19,046 nucleotides of DNA from Candidatus Woesebacteria bacterium (lineage in GTDB: Bacteria; Patescibacteriota; Microgenomatia; UBA1406; GWC2-37-13): assembly GCA_017993865.1 (NCBI GenBank), contig JAGOLU010000005.1, positions 1 through 19,046 of the forward strand, read 5' to 3'. Position numbers and translations under genes: made by a program. Numbering within the stretch: position 1 is the first letter of the stretch; the number at the start of each line of letters is the position of its first letter. Shown here in pieces: positions 1 to 7,882 of the stretch. The notes under the pieces are model-generated. The model saw nothing but the letters and a program-made list of their open reading frames with translations, did not search any database and had not been told where the DNA came from.

Positions 1-620
1 GGTTCTATCTTCCCAACTGCAAAGAAATACTCTTGAGGTTTGAAAACATACGGGAATGGTTTGGATTCTTGCATTATGGGAGCAACCACACCCGGGTAGT
101 TGACCTTCACTGTACCCTTAATATCGGGATAGAATTCCTTAAGGTCGGTAGCGGTAGATTTACTGTCGCACCAGACAAGATCACATTCGCTCACCACATG
201 AGCAAGCCGCTTGTTTTGTGTAGATAAGATAAGAGGATCGACAGTCTCTGGAAGCTTTTTAAACACGAGATCATGTACTACGGTAGCACGGTGTTGAGCT
301 ATCTTTGCGGGTGGTTGGGTCCAATCTGAAGAGATAAAAAGGTCAAACTTGTTAGGAATCGGTGCATGATTTCTCCATTTCGACTCATTCCAAAGCACCG
401 AAAGCAGGCGAGGAGGGACATACCATCGAATAAGTTGGTGCTCACTCGCTTGTATCTCTTGGAGGATATCTGCATTGAGTTCATTTTTGAGAGACGAAAA
501 GAAGAATGTCCACGTATGTAGGGATGGCTTGTTCAAGATTTCTTTTATCAGGTGATAAGTGAAGCGTGCGACACCTGTGCCCTCGTACACTATTTGCGAT
601 ATGTCGATCCCAATATGCAT
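1..620 (-). CDS. GT4-family glycosyltransferase, N-terminal part (cut by window start)
   Basis: The frame is open from an ATG at 620 to the window edge and gives 206 residues, so the C-terminal donor-binding half lies outside. It opens with MHIGIDISQI and a glycine-containing acceptor loop (EGTGVARF, residues 13-20), typical of the first Rossmann fold of GT4 mannosyltransferase-like enzymes. A VVHDLVF segment (114-120) matches the usual 'xHDlxf' core motif, and the end reads YFFAVGKIE (198-206), the start of the linker strand that normally continues into 'xPRKN'. It would transfer a sugar from a nucleotide donor onto a growing surface glycan at the cytoplasmic face of the membrane. It follows the 628-1833 gene with a gap of 7 bases and is the last visible gene of the glycan operon. 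No clear ribosome binding site precedes it. The family call is firm; the sugar and acceptor are unknown. Confidence 0.85.
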   Translation of the reverse strand, partial: MHIGIDISQIVYEGTGVARFTYHLIKEILNKPSLHTWTFFFSSLKNELNADILQEIQASEHQLIRWYVPPRLLSVLWNESKWRNHAPIPNKFDLFISSDWTQPPAKIAQHRATVVHDLVFKKLPETVDPLILSTQNKRLAHVVSECDLVWCDSKSTATDLKEFYPDIKGTVKVNYPGVVAPIMQESKPFPYVFKPQEYFFAVGKIE

Positions 621-627
621 ACGTCTG

Positions 628-1833
628 TTAATGTTTGTTGATAATAGATTGGTATGACTCTACAAGTGTCTTGGTGATTGACTCCCAACTAAACGATGTG
701 CGAGCGATGGAATATGCGTTATTTGCTACGCGCTCTCTCATCTCTTGATCATTGGCAAGAGCAACAATTCTCTCCACAAAACCCTTTGGATCTTCGGCCA
801 GCATAACGCTTTCTGTATGTGCAAGATAGAGACCTTCTGCACCTGTAGATGTGGTTACCACAGGCAAATGAGTTGCCATGGCGGTAAGAATTTTGAGCCG
901 GGTACCACCTGGTCCGAATATGGGGGCAACAAATATACTGGCATTCGTATAGATATCTCGGACGGTTTCGTTATCAGACCCTTCGAGATCAACACAATGA
1001 ATATGGGTGTCCTTAAGATTCGTAAAACTATCAGGAATTTTCTGACCAGCGACTGTAAGACGATAGTTCGAGAGTTTATTTTTCAAGAGCGGCAGGATTT
1101 CTTCTATCAGATATTTTGCTGCCTCAGTATTCTGAAGCCAAGCGAAATTCCCAACAAACAAAAGATTTGTAACTCCCTCACTATTTTTTATAATTGGTTT
1201 TTCGACAAACATGTCGTCGCTGGCTCCGTTGGGAATCACTACGGGTTTGATGTTGGGGGCAAGCATGTGGATAGCCTCTGCATCTGTCTTCGAAACAGCA
1301 GCTACGAGCTGTGCATGATTCCAATAGTGCTCCTCCCAATATTTGAGTTTAAATGTGTCGAGCCTGAGCGGATGATGAAGATACCAGGGGAGTTTAGAAA
1401 TAAAATGCTTATATACTCGATATTCGAGGGTTTGATCAACCAAAATAGTCGGTATTGAAGTCTGAGGAATGTGAGGCATGACATAAAATGTTTCAGCATG
1501 AATCACATCAAACGTTTGTTCTCGCAGTAGCTTCTGCACCGTGCTCGCCGCTTCTGGTGAGTAATTACGGACAATGAGAAAGGGCAGAAGACCGAAGATC
1601 GCCTTCAGTATTGTGGTAAGTTGCCAAGGCTTCTCGGGGCGCTTGCAGAGGAATATGTCCTTACAATAGGTTCTTAGTTGCTCTGCGTGTTGACGCTCTT
1701 CTTCTCGTTTATACAAACACACCAATGTTATTTCATGGGATTTACTAAGGTGCTTGAGGAGATTGTAGGTGCGGATCTGTCCACCTGACGCGGGAGGATA
1801 GGGCAAGTATGGAGTAAGCATCAAAATTCTCAT
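628..1833 (-). CDS. GT4-family glycosyltransferase
   Basis: A 401-residue protein with the two-domain GT4 layout. The N-terminal fold begins MRILMLTPYLPYPPASGG with the donor/acceptor loop GGQIRTYNLL at 17-26. The linker has VIPNG (199-203), the second fold begins LLFVGNFAWLQN (224-235), and a FGPGGTRLKI stretch (307-315) marks the nucleotide-sugar site. It most resembles the sugar transferases found in exopolysaccharide clusters. An oddity is that the glutamate normally seen in 'KILEAMA' is threonine here (T317), so part of the usual EX7E pair is missing. The ATG overlaps the stop of the upstream membrane glycosyltransferase gene as ATGA (1830-1833), which implies translational coupling. The family is clear, the substrate is not. 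Confidence 0.9.
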   Translation of the reverse strand: MRILMLTPYLPYPPASGGQIRTYNLLKHLSKSHEITLVCLYKREEERQHAEQLRTYCKDIFLCKRPEKPWQLTTILKAIFGLLPFLIVRNYSPEAASTVQKLLREQTFDVIHAETFYVMPHIPQTSIPTILVDQTLEYRVYKHFISKLPWYLHHPLRLDTFKLKYWEEHYWNHAQLVAAVSKTDAEAIHMLAPNIKPVVIPNGASDDMFVEKPIIKNSEGVTNLLFVGNFAWLQNTEAAKYLIEEILPLLKNKLSNYRLTVAGQKIPDSFTNLKDTHIHCVDLEGSDNETVRDIYTNASIFVAPIFGPGGTRLKILTAMATHLPVVTTSTGAEGLYLAHTESVMLAEDPKGFVERIVALANDQEMRERVANNAYSIARTSFSWESITKTLVESYQSIINKH

Positions 1834-3272
1834 AGCTTAAATAAGATAAATCGATCATTCTCAAAAATACGTTTGATCGTAGGATCGTCTTTCTGAAGAC
1901 TGTCTGCAGTGGTGTGGTTGTAGGTGAAAACATATCCATATCCCTTTTCTTTCATAACCTCAACTTTACTATAAATACCAGGAGAGCCTTTTCGGTCAAA
2001 CGCATAGAGGGCGGTTGTGTCTCCAGCAGTGTCGACCACAATGCGGTCGGTTGGTTTTGTGAATGTCTGGACGATTTTTGCAAATTGGGGAATGTCACTC
2101 AGTGAGTAGTAGTAGTGGTGCACTTTGTCCCATGAGATAAACCAACCCGCGGCGATGGCACATCCGATGATTACGTAAGCTGCAATCTTATATGTCCGAT
2201 TATGTGCTACTTTGACTAATTGAGCTGCACCAAAACCAACGAACAATGCTACGGTTGGCAGTATGAGGATCTGGTAGTATTCATGCTGTACGTTACCACC
2301 TTGGAACGTGAAAACATATGCCCCAGAAGAAGCAAGTAAGGCTAGAGGAAGGAGTGTTTTTGTGCGCGCGAGTAATCCATTGATAAAGAGCACTAGGTTG
2401 TAGGACCCCAGGATAAGAATATCGAGTCGTTCATAAAAGATCCATCGGAAAAAAGCAGGACGGAAAAATATCGAATACATTGCTCCTCCCGTACTTACGC
2501 TAGTAATGAGCCATGCGCTGGCAGGAATTCCCTCGGGGTATCCTTGAATATACCACCTCCACAAGCCAAGCGGGATGAGAGCAAGAGCTATAGCGCCAAT
2601 TCTCAGGCTGATATTTTTGACTTTGAGGGGCTGTGTGCGAAGCAATAGGTAGGCGATAGCCAGTCCATAAAAAATAGTAGTAGGTTTGACAAGCACTGCG
2701 AGACTAAAGGCGACAAGTGACAGCAAACTCCGCTGCCACGACTGCTTGGTGTAGACTGCATACACGCTAATCATCACCAACATGGTTGCCATCGTTTCGG
2801 GGAGTATGGCGCGGGTGTAAAAAACGAAAAATGGCATAATCGCGAAAACAAGACTAGCTACACCAGCGGCGAGTCTATTCATTTCTCGTTTTGCGATCGC
2901 ATACACACAACTAATGATGACAAGCGACTCTAGTAGGCTAATAAGCCTACCCCAGATAGTGATATTCAATGCCGGAACAAGCCGATAAAAAACAGCAACC
3001 ACTGCGTTATACAACGGAAACTCAACCATCCGATATCCATTTGGGTTATCTACTCCTGTTTGGAGGGGAGAAACGTCATCGTATTTTGGCAACAATAAAT
3101 TAATCCCATCCCGTGCGTAATTGCGCGCAACCGCGGCAGTGTCTGCCTGTCTCCAGCTATGGAATTCGATAAGTGGAGAGGTCAGCTTGTATGATCGAAA
3201 AGCGAGCGCGATAAGCAGGATGCAACCTAAAATAATTAAATCTGGCACATGATGTTTTTTTATAGTTGACAT
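1830..3272 (-). CDS. GT39/ArnT-like integral membrane glycosyltransferase
   Basis: About 480 residues with roughly ten hydrophobic segments, as expected of GT-C enzymes that use polyprenyl-phosphate sugars outside the membrane. After the first membrane helix comes an extracytoplasmic loop with HSWRQADTA (residues 38-46 from the ATG at 3272), whose aspartate fits the catalytic acid of the PMT/ArnT family. A further YTRAILPE motif follows a later helix, also common in this group. It would add sugars to a lipid-linked glycan, lipid or protein. The start is uncertain: an in-frame TTG at 3302, 9 bases after the upstream stop, would add ten polar residues, while the ATG at 3272 sits just before the first helix and is preferred. 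The stop overlaps the next gene as ATGA. Confidence 0.85.
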   Translation of the reverse strand: MSTIKKHHVPDLIILGCILLIALAFRSYKLTSPLIEFHSWRQADTAAVARNYARDGINLLLPKYDDVSPLQTGVDNPNGYRMVEFPLYNAVVAVFYRLVPALNITIWGRLISLLESLVIISCVYAIAKREMNRLAAGVASLVFAIMPFFVFYTRAILPETMATMLVMISVYAVYTKQSWQRSLLSLVAFSLAVLVKPTTIFYGLAIAYLLLRTQPLKVKNISLRIGAIALALIPLGLWRWYIQGYPEGIPASAWLITSVSTGGAMYSIFFRPAFFRWIFYERLDILILGSYNLVLFINGLLARTKTLLPLALLASSGAYVFTFQGGNVQHEYYQILILPTVALFVGFGAAQLVKVAHNRTYKIAAYVIIGCAIAAGWFISWDKVHHYYYSLSDIPQFAKIVQTFTKPTDRIVVDTAGDTTALYAFDRKGSPGIYSKVEVMKEKGYGYVFTYNHTTADSLQKDDPTIKRIFENDRFILFKL

Positions 3273-3310
3273 ATGATTATTAGGAACAGACGAGGTGTGC
3301 AAAGCTCTCT

Positions 3311-4933
3311 TTATCCTGCATTATCTACGACTGCAATGAATATCCCACTAATAACCCAGAAAGTGAAGGCGACTTTTGAAGCTTCAAACACATCTATAAG
3401 TGTGGCATTCACGAGGAGGGCAATGAGTCCTGCGCAGAAACCCAAAAGTAAAAGTCTGTGTTCTTTCAGTTTCGGTATTGCCTGAAATACCGTGAGCCAG
3501 ATATATCCAAGTATGCCGACAAACAATCCCCCTCCTGCGAGCCCCATTTCGCCAAACCAGCGGAAATAGTCTCCGTCAGTGCTTTCGGTTATCGAGCTTG
3601 GGCCGGTGCCTAATATCGGGTTAGCTAAGAAGGCTTTCCACGCGCGAGGCCACTCAACCTGAGTACGAGTAGCCAATGACGTATCTCCTGCGATCACATC
3701 TTTTGCAATAAAATTTTGGAACTCTTTGTATTTTTGGTTCACAATACGCAATGCCTCTTCATCTGTAAGAGTCCTCCCACTCTTTCGCGCTTCTTCTTTC
3801 TCTTTTTTGACCAATTGCTGCTGCAAATCTTGTCTGTCTTGAGCCGTGGCGACAGGTATAGACTTGCCTTGCACCACGAATTGGCTCCCTGCGGGCAACT
3901 CGGTACTTACGATTTCTTGGTCTATTATCTCCACTCCTGTCTGTACATTCTCAAATACTCTCCTCTTTTGGAACATATCCATAAATCGTTGCGTCATGTC
4001 TTTATTTGCGAATAAAAGGATTGTCGTTATTATCAGAGTGAGCACAAGCCCTTTCCATTTTTTGGTGTACATAAAGTAAAGAGTTATGGAAACTGCAAAA
4101 GCCCCAAAAGATGCACGGGACGCAGTGAGAATGAGCGTCAGAATACTTACGACATATATGAGAGAATTTCGTATTTTATGTTTGGTGTAACTAATGCTGC
4201 TGGCGATAAGTGGCAAAAAGAATACGAGAAAGGCGGCAAGATCGTAGTGCCCTGCAAAAGTAGACGAAACGCGTGACTCCGGAGTAAGGTTTAGGAAGTG
4301 ACCCTTCGCGAACTCTGCATTCATCGTTTGGACTGCGGGAAAGTCGAAAAACCTGAAGAAAAAATAAGCAATATCCTTCATGACTCCGTAACTATTGATC
4401 GACATCCACTGCAAGACATCTCTCACGGGTTGGAAGAGCAGGGAGGTCTTTTGACCAAGAGCATACAAACAAACAAGCAAGACAACCCAAAACACGCCAT
4501 CGAATACTTTTCTCAGAACGATATTGGCTTGATTGGAATTTTTTAGGTACGATAATTCGTTTCTAATCGCTGCATACGCAATGAAGAAAGGCAACATGTA
4601 TTCGACACGACGGAGCGTGTGGAGGAGCCCAATGTTACGGAAAATTATTATTTTGCTCACAAAAATGTTGAACGCAAGAGATATGAACCCCACAGACCAA
4701 AAAGCCACAAATAGGATGACCATGGTTTTATTCCATCGCACCTTTCTGCGCAGTGCCTGGACAAAAAAAAGAATGCTTGCAATAGCGACAAAGAAATCTT
4801 CAAGTCGGATAGAAATATAGGTGTCGTGTATCTGAATGAAGGGAATTTTTGGGTATAGAGGAATAATGATGAGAAAGAGGAATGTTAAGATAAGAAGTAC
4901 ATGGCGGTCATATATCTCAATGATCTTTTTCAT
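3311..4933 (-). CDS. O-antigen ligase/polymerase-family membrane protein (Wzy/WaaL-like)
   Basis: A 540-residue multi-pass protein. Family signatures are ESRVSSTFAGHYDLAAF (219-235), the TASRAS arginine motif near 270-275 in a helix, and ANPILGTGPSS (437-447) followed by a GEMGLAGGG segment before the last helices. These match the conserved arginines and the 'NPxxGxG' loop of the O-antigen ligase family, which joins or polymerises undecaprenyl-linked glycans outside the membrane. The extracytoplasmic region between about residues 330 and 412 is long, charged and Gln/Lys/Glu-rich, probably a coiled or extended insert. It lies 11 bases after the GT2 gene in the same operon. Whether it is a polymerase or a ligase to protein or lipid cannot be told from sequence. 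Confidence 0.88.
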   Translation of the reverse strand: MKKIIEIYDRHVLLILTFLFLIIIPLYPKIPFIQIHDTYISIRLEDFFVAIASILFFVQALRRKVRWNKTMVILFVAFWSVGFISLAFNIFVSKIIIFRNIGLLHTLRRVEYMLPFFIAYAAIRNELSYLKNSNQANIVLRKVFDGVFWVVLLVCLYALGQKTSLLFQPVRDVLQWMSINSYGVMKDIAYFFFRFFDFPAVQTMNAEFAKGHFLNLTPESRVSSTFAGHYDLAAFLVFFLPLIASSISYTKHKIRNSLIYVVSILTLILTASRASFGAFAVSITLYFMYTKKWKGLVLTLIITTILLFANKDMTQRFMDMFQKRRVFENVQTGVEIIDQEIVSTELPAGSQFVVQGKSIPVATAQDRQDLQQQLVKKEKEEARKSGRTLTDEEALRIVNQKYKEFQNFIAKDVIAGDTSLATRTQVEWPRAWKAFLANPILGTGPSSITESTDGDYFRWFGEMGLAGGGLFVGILGYIWLTVFQAIPKLKEHRLLLLGFCAGLIALLVNATLIDVFEASKVAFTFWVISGIFIAVVDNAG

Positions 4934-4944
4934 ACAAAATGAGG

Positions 4945-5910
4945 TTAAACTTCAGTAATAATTTGCAATGCTTGATGATAGGTCGAAACTACGTTGGGTC
5001 TATTAAATAGCCTCCCAATAAGCATAGCAAGATGTGCCTTGAACGCAAGCATCCATTGTACCATACGGAGCTTTAGGACATGGTGATGTTTGCTGTATAG
5101 ATACAAAAACCCACGGTATACCTGCAGTATGGGATATGTCTTGTTGCTTGACGCTGAACCCAGATGGATGATGTGTGCGGTCGGGATAAACCACACCTCC
5201 ATACCCTTTTTGCGAGCACGCAACAAAAGCTCTATTTCCTCCATATACATAAAGATATCCTCGTCAAACCCACCGATTTCCTGAAAGTCTGTCTTTTTGC
5301 AGAGAATACAGGCACCTGAAACCCAATCAACTTTTTGGGCAGAGCTCGGAGAATATCGGGTCAATCCCCAATAGTCCCCACGCAAGAATAGAGTCCCAAA
5401 GATGACTGGTAGGCTGTAGTATGGTCCACATGACGGCTGCGGTGACATGTCGGTGTTGAGTAGTTTTGGTCCCGCGAAGTGGATACGATAATCTTCTGTC
5501 GTACGTTGCACTAGGTTCTTATAGTCGGCAACTCCGGGCGTATTTACTGCAAGGAAGGACTCCATAAAGCTCGCAAGGCCGTCCGCAAGGACAATAGTGT
5601 CTGTATTGAGGAGAAAGAGAAACTCGCCCGCCGACCCGGCAGCAGCTCTGTTATGACCCTTCCCAAACCCAATATTTTCTTTGTTTCGAATGAGTCGAAG
5701 AGGCACACAGAACGAATTCTTTAGCTCATCAATGGCGTCAGTAGACCCGTCAGTCGACGCATTATCAAACACAATAACCTCAATGTCTTTTCGTGGGTGA
5801 GCCGTAAGCCATCGGGTAGATATCGATTTCTCGATGGACCGCAAGCATTGAAGCGTTATGTCTTTGGTGTTGTACGAAACGATATTTATCGATAGGAGCG
5901 GGGCAGTCAT
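4945..5910 (-). CDS. GT2-family glycosyltransferase (rhamnosyltransferase-like)
   Basis: A 321-residue GT-A enzyme, first gene of the glycan operon. Visible motifs are SINIVSYNTKD (7-17), the nucleotide-binding VFDNASTDGS (47-56), the metal-binding NTD (102-104), VSGACILCKK (197-206), and the GGFDEDIFMYMEEIELLLR helix (213-231) carrying acidic residues where the family has its catalytic base, then HLGSASS (249-255). This order is that of WbbL-like rhamnosyltransferases and related surface-glycan enzymes, which work at the cytoplasmic membrane face. Residues 121-148 are longer than usual between the NTD and the second half. The ATG lies 8 bases after a TGC-TAAAAT box on the minus strand, so the mRNA is probably leaderless or nearly so. 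Confidence 0.9.
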   Translation of the reverse strand: MTAPLLSINIVSYNTKDITLQCLRSIEKSISTRWLTAHPRKDIEVIVFDNASTDGSTDAIDELKNSFCVPLRLIRNKENIGFGKGHNRAAAGSAGEFLFLLNTDTIVLADGLASFMESFLAVNTPGVADYKNLVQRTTEDYRIHFAGPKLLNTDMSPQPSCGPYYSLPVIFGTLFLRGDYWGLTRYSPSSAQKVDWVSGACILCKKTDFQEIGGFDEDIFMYMEEIELLLRARKKGMEVWFIPTAHIIHLGSASSNKTYPILQVYRGFLYLYSKHHHVLKLRMVQWMLAFKAHLAMLIGRLFNRPNVVSTYHQALQIITEV

Positions 5911-5911
5911 A

Positions 5912-5920
5912 TGCTATAAT
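5912..5920 (+). promoter_or_regulatory. Extended -10 promoter of the tRNA gene
   Basis: TGC followed by a perfect TATAAT (5915-5920) lies 16 bases before the mature tRNA 5' end at 5937, leaving a short leader for RNase P removal. The -35 region is poor, which an extended -10 can make up for. Confidence 0.6.
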
Positions 5921-5927
5921 TTTAGCA
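5919..5927 (-). promoter_or_regulatory. Extended -10 promoter of the glycan operon
   Basis: On the minus strand a TGC extension is followed by TAAAAT (5924-5919). The ATG of the GT2 gene begins 8 bases further on, so the expected start of transcription falls at or just before the start codon. No convincing -35 box is seen. The box overlaps by two bases the plus-strand TATAAT that serves the tRNA. Confidence 0.5.
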
Positions 5928-5936
5928 CAAAAACAA

Positions 5937-6009
5937 GCCAATGTAGCTCAGCGGTTAGAGCAGTCGTTTCATAAGCGACAGGTCGTGGGTTCGATCCCCA
6001 CCATTGGTA
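5937..6009 (+). tRNA. tRNA-Met (anticodon CAU), probably the elongator
   Basis: A full cloverleaf can be folded by hand: acceptor stem 5937-5943 with 6002-6008 (first pair G-U), D stem GCTC/GAGC (5946-5949 with 5958-5961), anticodon stem 5963-5967 with 5975-5979, loop TTCATAA with anticodon CAT at 5970-5972, and T stem 5985-5989 with 5997-6001 around TTCGATC. The discriminator is A6009. CCA is not encoded, so it must be added. The anticodon stem lacks the three G-C pairs of initiator tRNA, so this is not the initiator. A CAU anticodon could also be the lysidine-modified isoleucine tRNA; the overall sequence looks more like elongator methionine. Confidence 0.93.
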
Positions 6010-6058
6010 CATTGATGAAATAACAAGGCGCAAAGTTAAGCGCTATGAAGTGTTCAGA

Positions 6059-6493
6059 TCATAGTTTCTTCCTATACTCTCCAGAATCAAGCTCTTCTTG
6101 GGTAAAGTCTACCTGTTCGTCTTTTAATGAGGGATCGTAAGCGGGGTCAGGATAGTTTACGAGCCATCCATCTGTATCTCCGATATTCTGAAGTCCTGTC
6201 GGTATGTTGGGCGGGATATACAGACGAGTAAGATTTTCCTCTGTCAGTATATGTTCTTCTCGTTTTCCGTCGACATAAAGTATAATCTTCATTTTCCCTT
6301 TCACACATATATATCTCGCTGCTCTGACACGGTGCAGATGATATCCTTTAAATGCACCTGGCTTAGCGCAACTCATATAAACTTCAGTCTTATCTTCGTT
6401 CTTAAACATCTCAATGAGAAATCCGTTCTCAACTTTGGAGAGATCGTAAGTACCGACTTTTTTTGCTATTTCTGTTTTAACTGATGTGATCAT
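6059..6493 (-). CDS. RmlC-like cupin (dTDP-4-dehydrorhamnose 3,5-epimerase-like)
   Basis: A 144-residue single-domain cupin. GAFKGYHLHR (46-55) matches the beta-strand with the metal or substrate histidines (H52, H54), ICVKGKMKIILY (62-73) is the next pair of strands, and LYIPPNIPTGLQN (91-103) fits the 'YIPxGxxHG' strand of sugar epimerases, though with T rather than H. It is shorter than canonical RmlC (about 180 residues), and the usual RmlC catalytic Asp/Tyr cannot be assigned with confidence. It probably acts on a nucleotide sugar and may feed the neighbouring glycan operon, but it could be a sugar ketoisomerase-type or a purely binding cupin. It stands alone between the tRNA and the divergent truB. 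Confidence 0.75.
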   Translation of the reverse strand: MITSVKTEIAKKVGTYDLSKVENGFLIEMFKNEDKTEVYMSCAKPGAFKGYHLHRVRAARYICVKGKMKIILYVDGKREEHILTEENLTRLYIPPNIPTGLQNIGDTDGWLVNYPDPAYDPSLKDEQVDFTQEELDSGEYRKKL

Positions 6494-6508
6494 GGAAATT
6501 AAATAAAT

Positions 6509-6538
6509 TTGAAAGAATGCGAAATTATACCTTACAAT
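6509..6538 (+). promoter_or_regulatory. Promoter of truB
   Basis: TTGAAA (6509-6514) and TACAAT (6533-6538) are separated by 18 bases. The truB ATG at 6548 is 9 bases after the -10 box, so the transcript would have almost no leader. A possible in-frame TTG at 6509 lies inside this promoter, which argues against it as the start. Confidence 0.5.
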
Positions 6539-6553
6539 TCACTTACAATGCAA
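6524..6553 (-). promoter_or_regulatory. Promoter of the cupin gene
   Basis: On the minus strand, TTGCAT (6553-6548) and a perfect TATAAT (6529-6524) are 18 bases apart. The ATG at 6493 is 30 bases beyond, giving a leader of about 20 to 25 bases without a clear Shine-Dalgarno site. It overlaps the plus-strand truB promoter. Confidence 0.55.
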
Positions 6554-7345
6554 ATAACCAAAATAGATTATCAAAATCTCATACCTGTCTATAAGCCTGT
6601 GGGGAAGACTCCACTCGAATGTGTAGAACAATATAAACAGAAACACCCTGAACAAAGCACAGCGGTAATTAGTTATGCCGGCAGATTGGACCCGATGGCA
6701 GAAGGTGTTTTGCTTTTATTGGTGGGGGACACCAATAAAAGACGGAGGGTGTATGAACATTTCAATAAAGAGTATGAGGTAAGTGTTCTCGTTGGATTTA
6801 GCACGGACACTGGGGACTTGATGGGTAAATTAGTAAATAACAACGAACAATCACGAATTTCTAATGAAGTAGACCGGCTGAGAGAATCGTTGCCTTCATT
6901 TGTTGGCCCAGTTGAACAACAATATCCTGCCTACTCATCCGCAAAGGTCAGCGGCAAGCCTTTGTATTGGTGGGCACGACAAAATAGATTACACGAGGTC
7001 GAGATACCTATCCATACGGTGCAGATAGACTCCATTGAATTAATCTCTGAGGATTCGATAACGAATGAAGTACTGTTACGGTATATCGTTGAATCGATAC
7101 GGAGTGTAATGGGAGACTTCAGACAGGAAGAAATTATCCGAGATTGGACAGCGGTATTACATAAAAACATTGACCAAACAGCCCTTCCTCGCTTTACATT
7201 GCGGGTATCTTGTGGATCTGGAACCTATATTCGTCAACTTATTGCAGATATTGGCAGACACATAAATGTTCCGCTTTGTGTATTCAAGATATCAAGAACT
7301 AAAGTTGAAGAGTTCACCAGGGAAAGCTGCGAGCTGCTTTGGTGA
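6548..7345 (+). CDS. truB: tRNA pseudouridine-55 synthase (TruB family)
   Basis: A 265-residue TruB-type protein that isomerises U55 in the T loop of tRNAs. The first motif is KPVGKTPLECV (16-26). The catalytic loop is GRLDPMAEGVL (45-55), with D48 as the nucleophile. KEYEVSVLVGFSTDTGD (74-90) is the next conserved strand and turn. The C-terminal half has RVSCGSGTYIRQLIADIG, the GTYIR substrate-binding motif of the family. The catalytic loop has R in place of the usual T in 'GTLDP'. The protein ends soon after the catalytic fold and has no PUA domain. The start at ATG 6548 was chosen over an in-frame TTG at 6509, which would lie within the promoter. It is the only plus-strand protein gene in this part. 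Confidence 0.88.
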   Translation: MQITKIDYQNLIPVYKPVGKTPLECVEQYKQKHPEQSTAVISYAGRLDPMAEGVLLLLVGDTNKRRRVYEHFNKEYEVSVLVGFSTDTGDLMGKLVNNNEQSRISNEVDRLRESLPSFVGPVEQQYPAYSSAKVSGKPLYWWARQNRLHEVEIPIHTVQIDSIELISEDSITNEVLLRYIVESIRSVMGDFRQEEIIRDWTAVLHKNIDQTALPRFTLRVSCGSGTYIRQLIADIGRHINVPLCVFKISRTKVEEFTRESCELLW

Positions 7346-7372
7346 GCCAGTATCTGAGTATACGCGAGCTCC

Positions 7373-7822
7373 TTATGCCGCACATGCTGCGATGGCTTTC
7401 TCAGCCCACTCATCAACACCAGTGAGCACTGCATCTTCGGGGTACCCATCTATTTTGAAGCTCTCGACCACTGGATCTTTCCCCTTTTCCTTAAGAAGTT
7501 CTACAAATCTATCAACAATCCCACAATAGTGTGCATAGCTGCTGTCGCCAAGTCCAAAGACAGCAAATTTAACGGTACCAAACGGCTCAGCATGATCTTT
7601 GAGTTTTTGCATATAGACCTCTGATGTGGGGTTTGGTTCACCATCGCCCCATGTAGATGAGCTTAAGAATACGAGTTCATATTCATTCATGTGTGAAACA
7701 TCCAGATCGTCCTGATTCATGAGAGTAACTTCGTGTCCTTTTGATTTCAGATATTCATCCAAGTGCTCAGATACCATTTGCGTATTTCCACTTAACGTAG
7801 CGTAGGCGATGAGAATTTTCAT
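7373..7822 (-). CDS. Flavodoxin
   Basis: A 149-residue short-chain flavodoxin, a soluble FMN electron carrier. The phosphate loop is TLSGNT (9-14) after the first strand MKILIAYA. The two isoalloxazine loops are STWGDGEPNP (56-65), with W58, and GLGDSSYAHYCG (90-101), with Y96. Length and motif order are those of the family. The start is ATG 7822; an upstream in-frame TTG at 7882 would read through the -10 box and is rejected. It follows the acyl-ligase fusion but has its own strong promoter, so it may be made separately. Its redox partner is not in the window. Confidence 0.93.
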   Translation of the reverse strand: MKILIAYATLSGNTQMVSEHLDEYLKSKGHEVTLMNQDDLDVSHMNEYELVFLSSSTWGDGEPNPTSEVYMQKLKDHAEPFGTVKFAVFGLGDSSYAHYCGIVDRFVELLKEKGKDPVVESFKIDGYPEDAVLTGVDEWAEKAIAACAA

Positions 7823-7852
7823 AGAGTAAAACAAAGGAATAGTAACGGGTTC

Positions 7853-7882
7853 ATTATACATTACCTGAGATGGGGGAGTCAA
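7853..7882 (-). promoter_or_regulatory. Promoter of the flavodoxin gene
   Basis: On the minus strand TTGACT (7882-7877) and a perfect TATAAT (7858-7853) lie 18 bases apart, the best-looking promoter in the window. The -35 box overlaps the stop codon of the upstream fusion gene. The ATG lies 30 bases beyond the -10 box. Confidence 0.7.

Noticed and set aside
745..1458. Long open frame on the plus strand within the GT4 gene
   Set aside because: It lies wholly antisense to a well-supported glycosyltransferase, shows no family motif and has an irregular Cys/Phe-rich composition.
6028..6048. GCGC-type hairpin after the tRNA as terminator
   Set aside because: Stem of four or five pairs without a following run of T.
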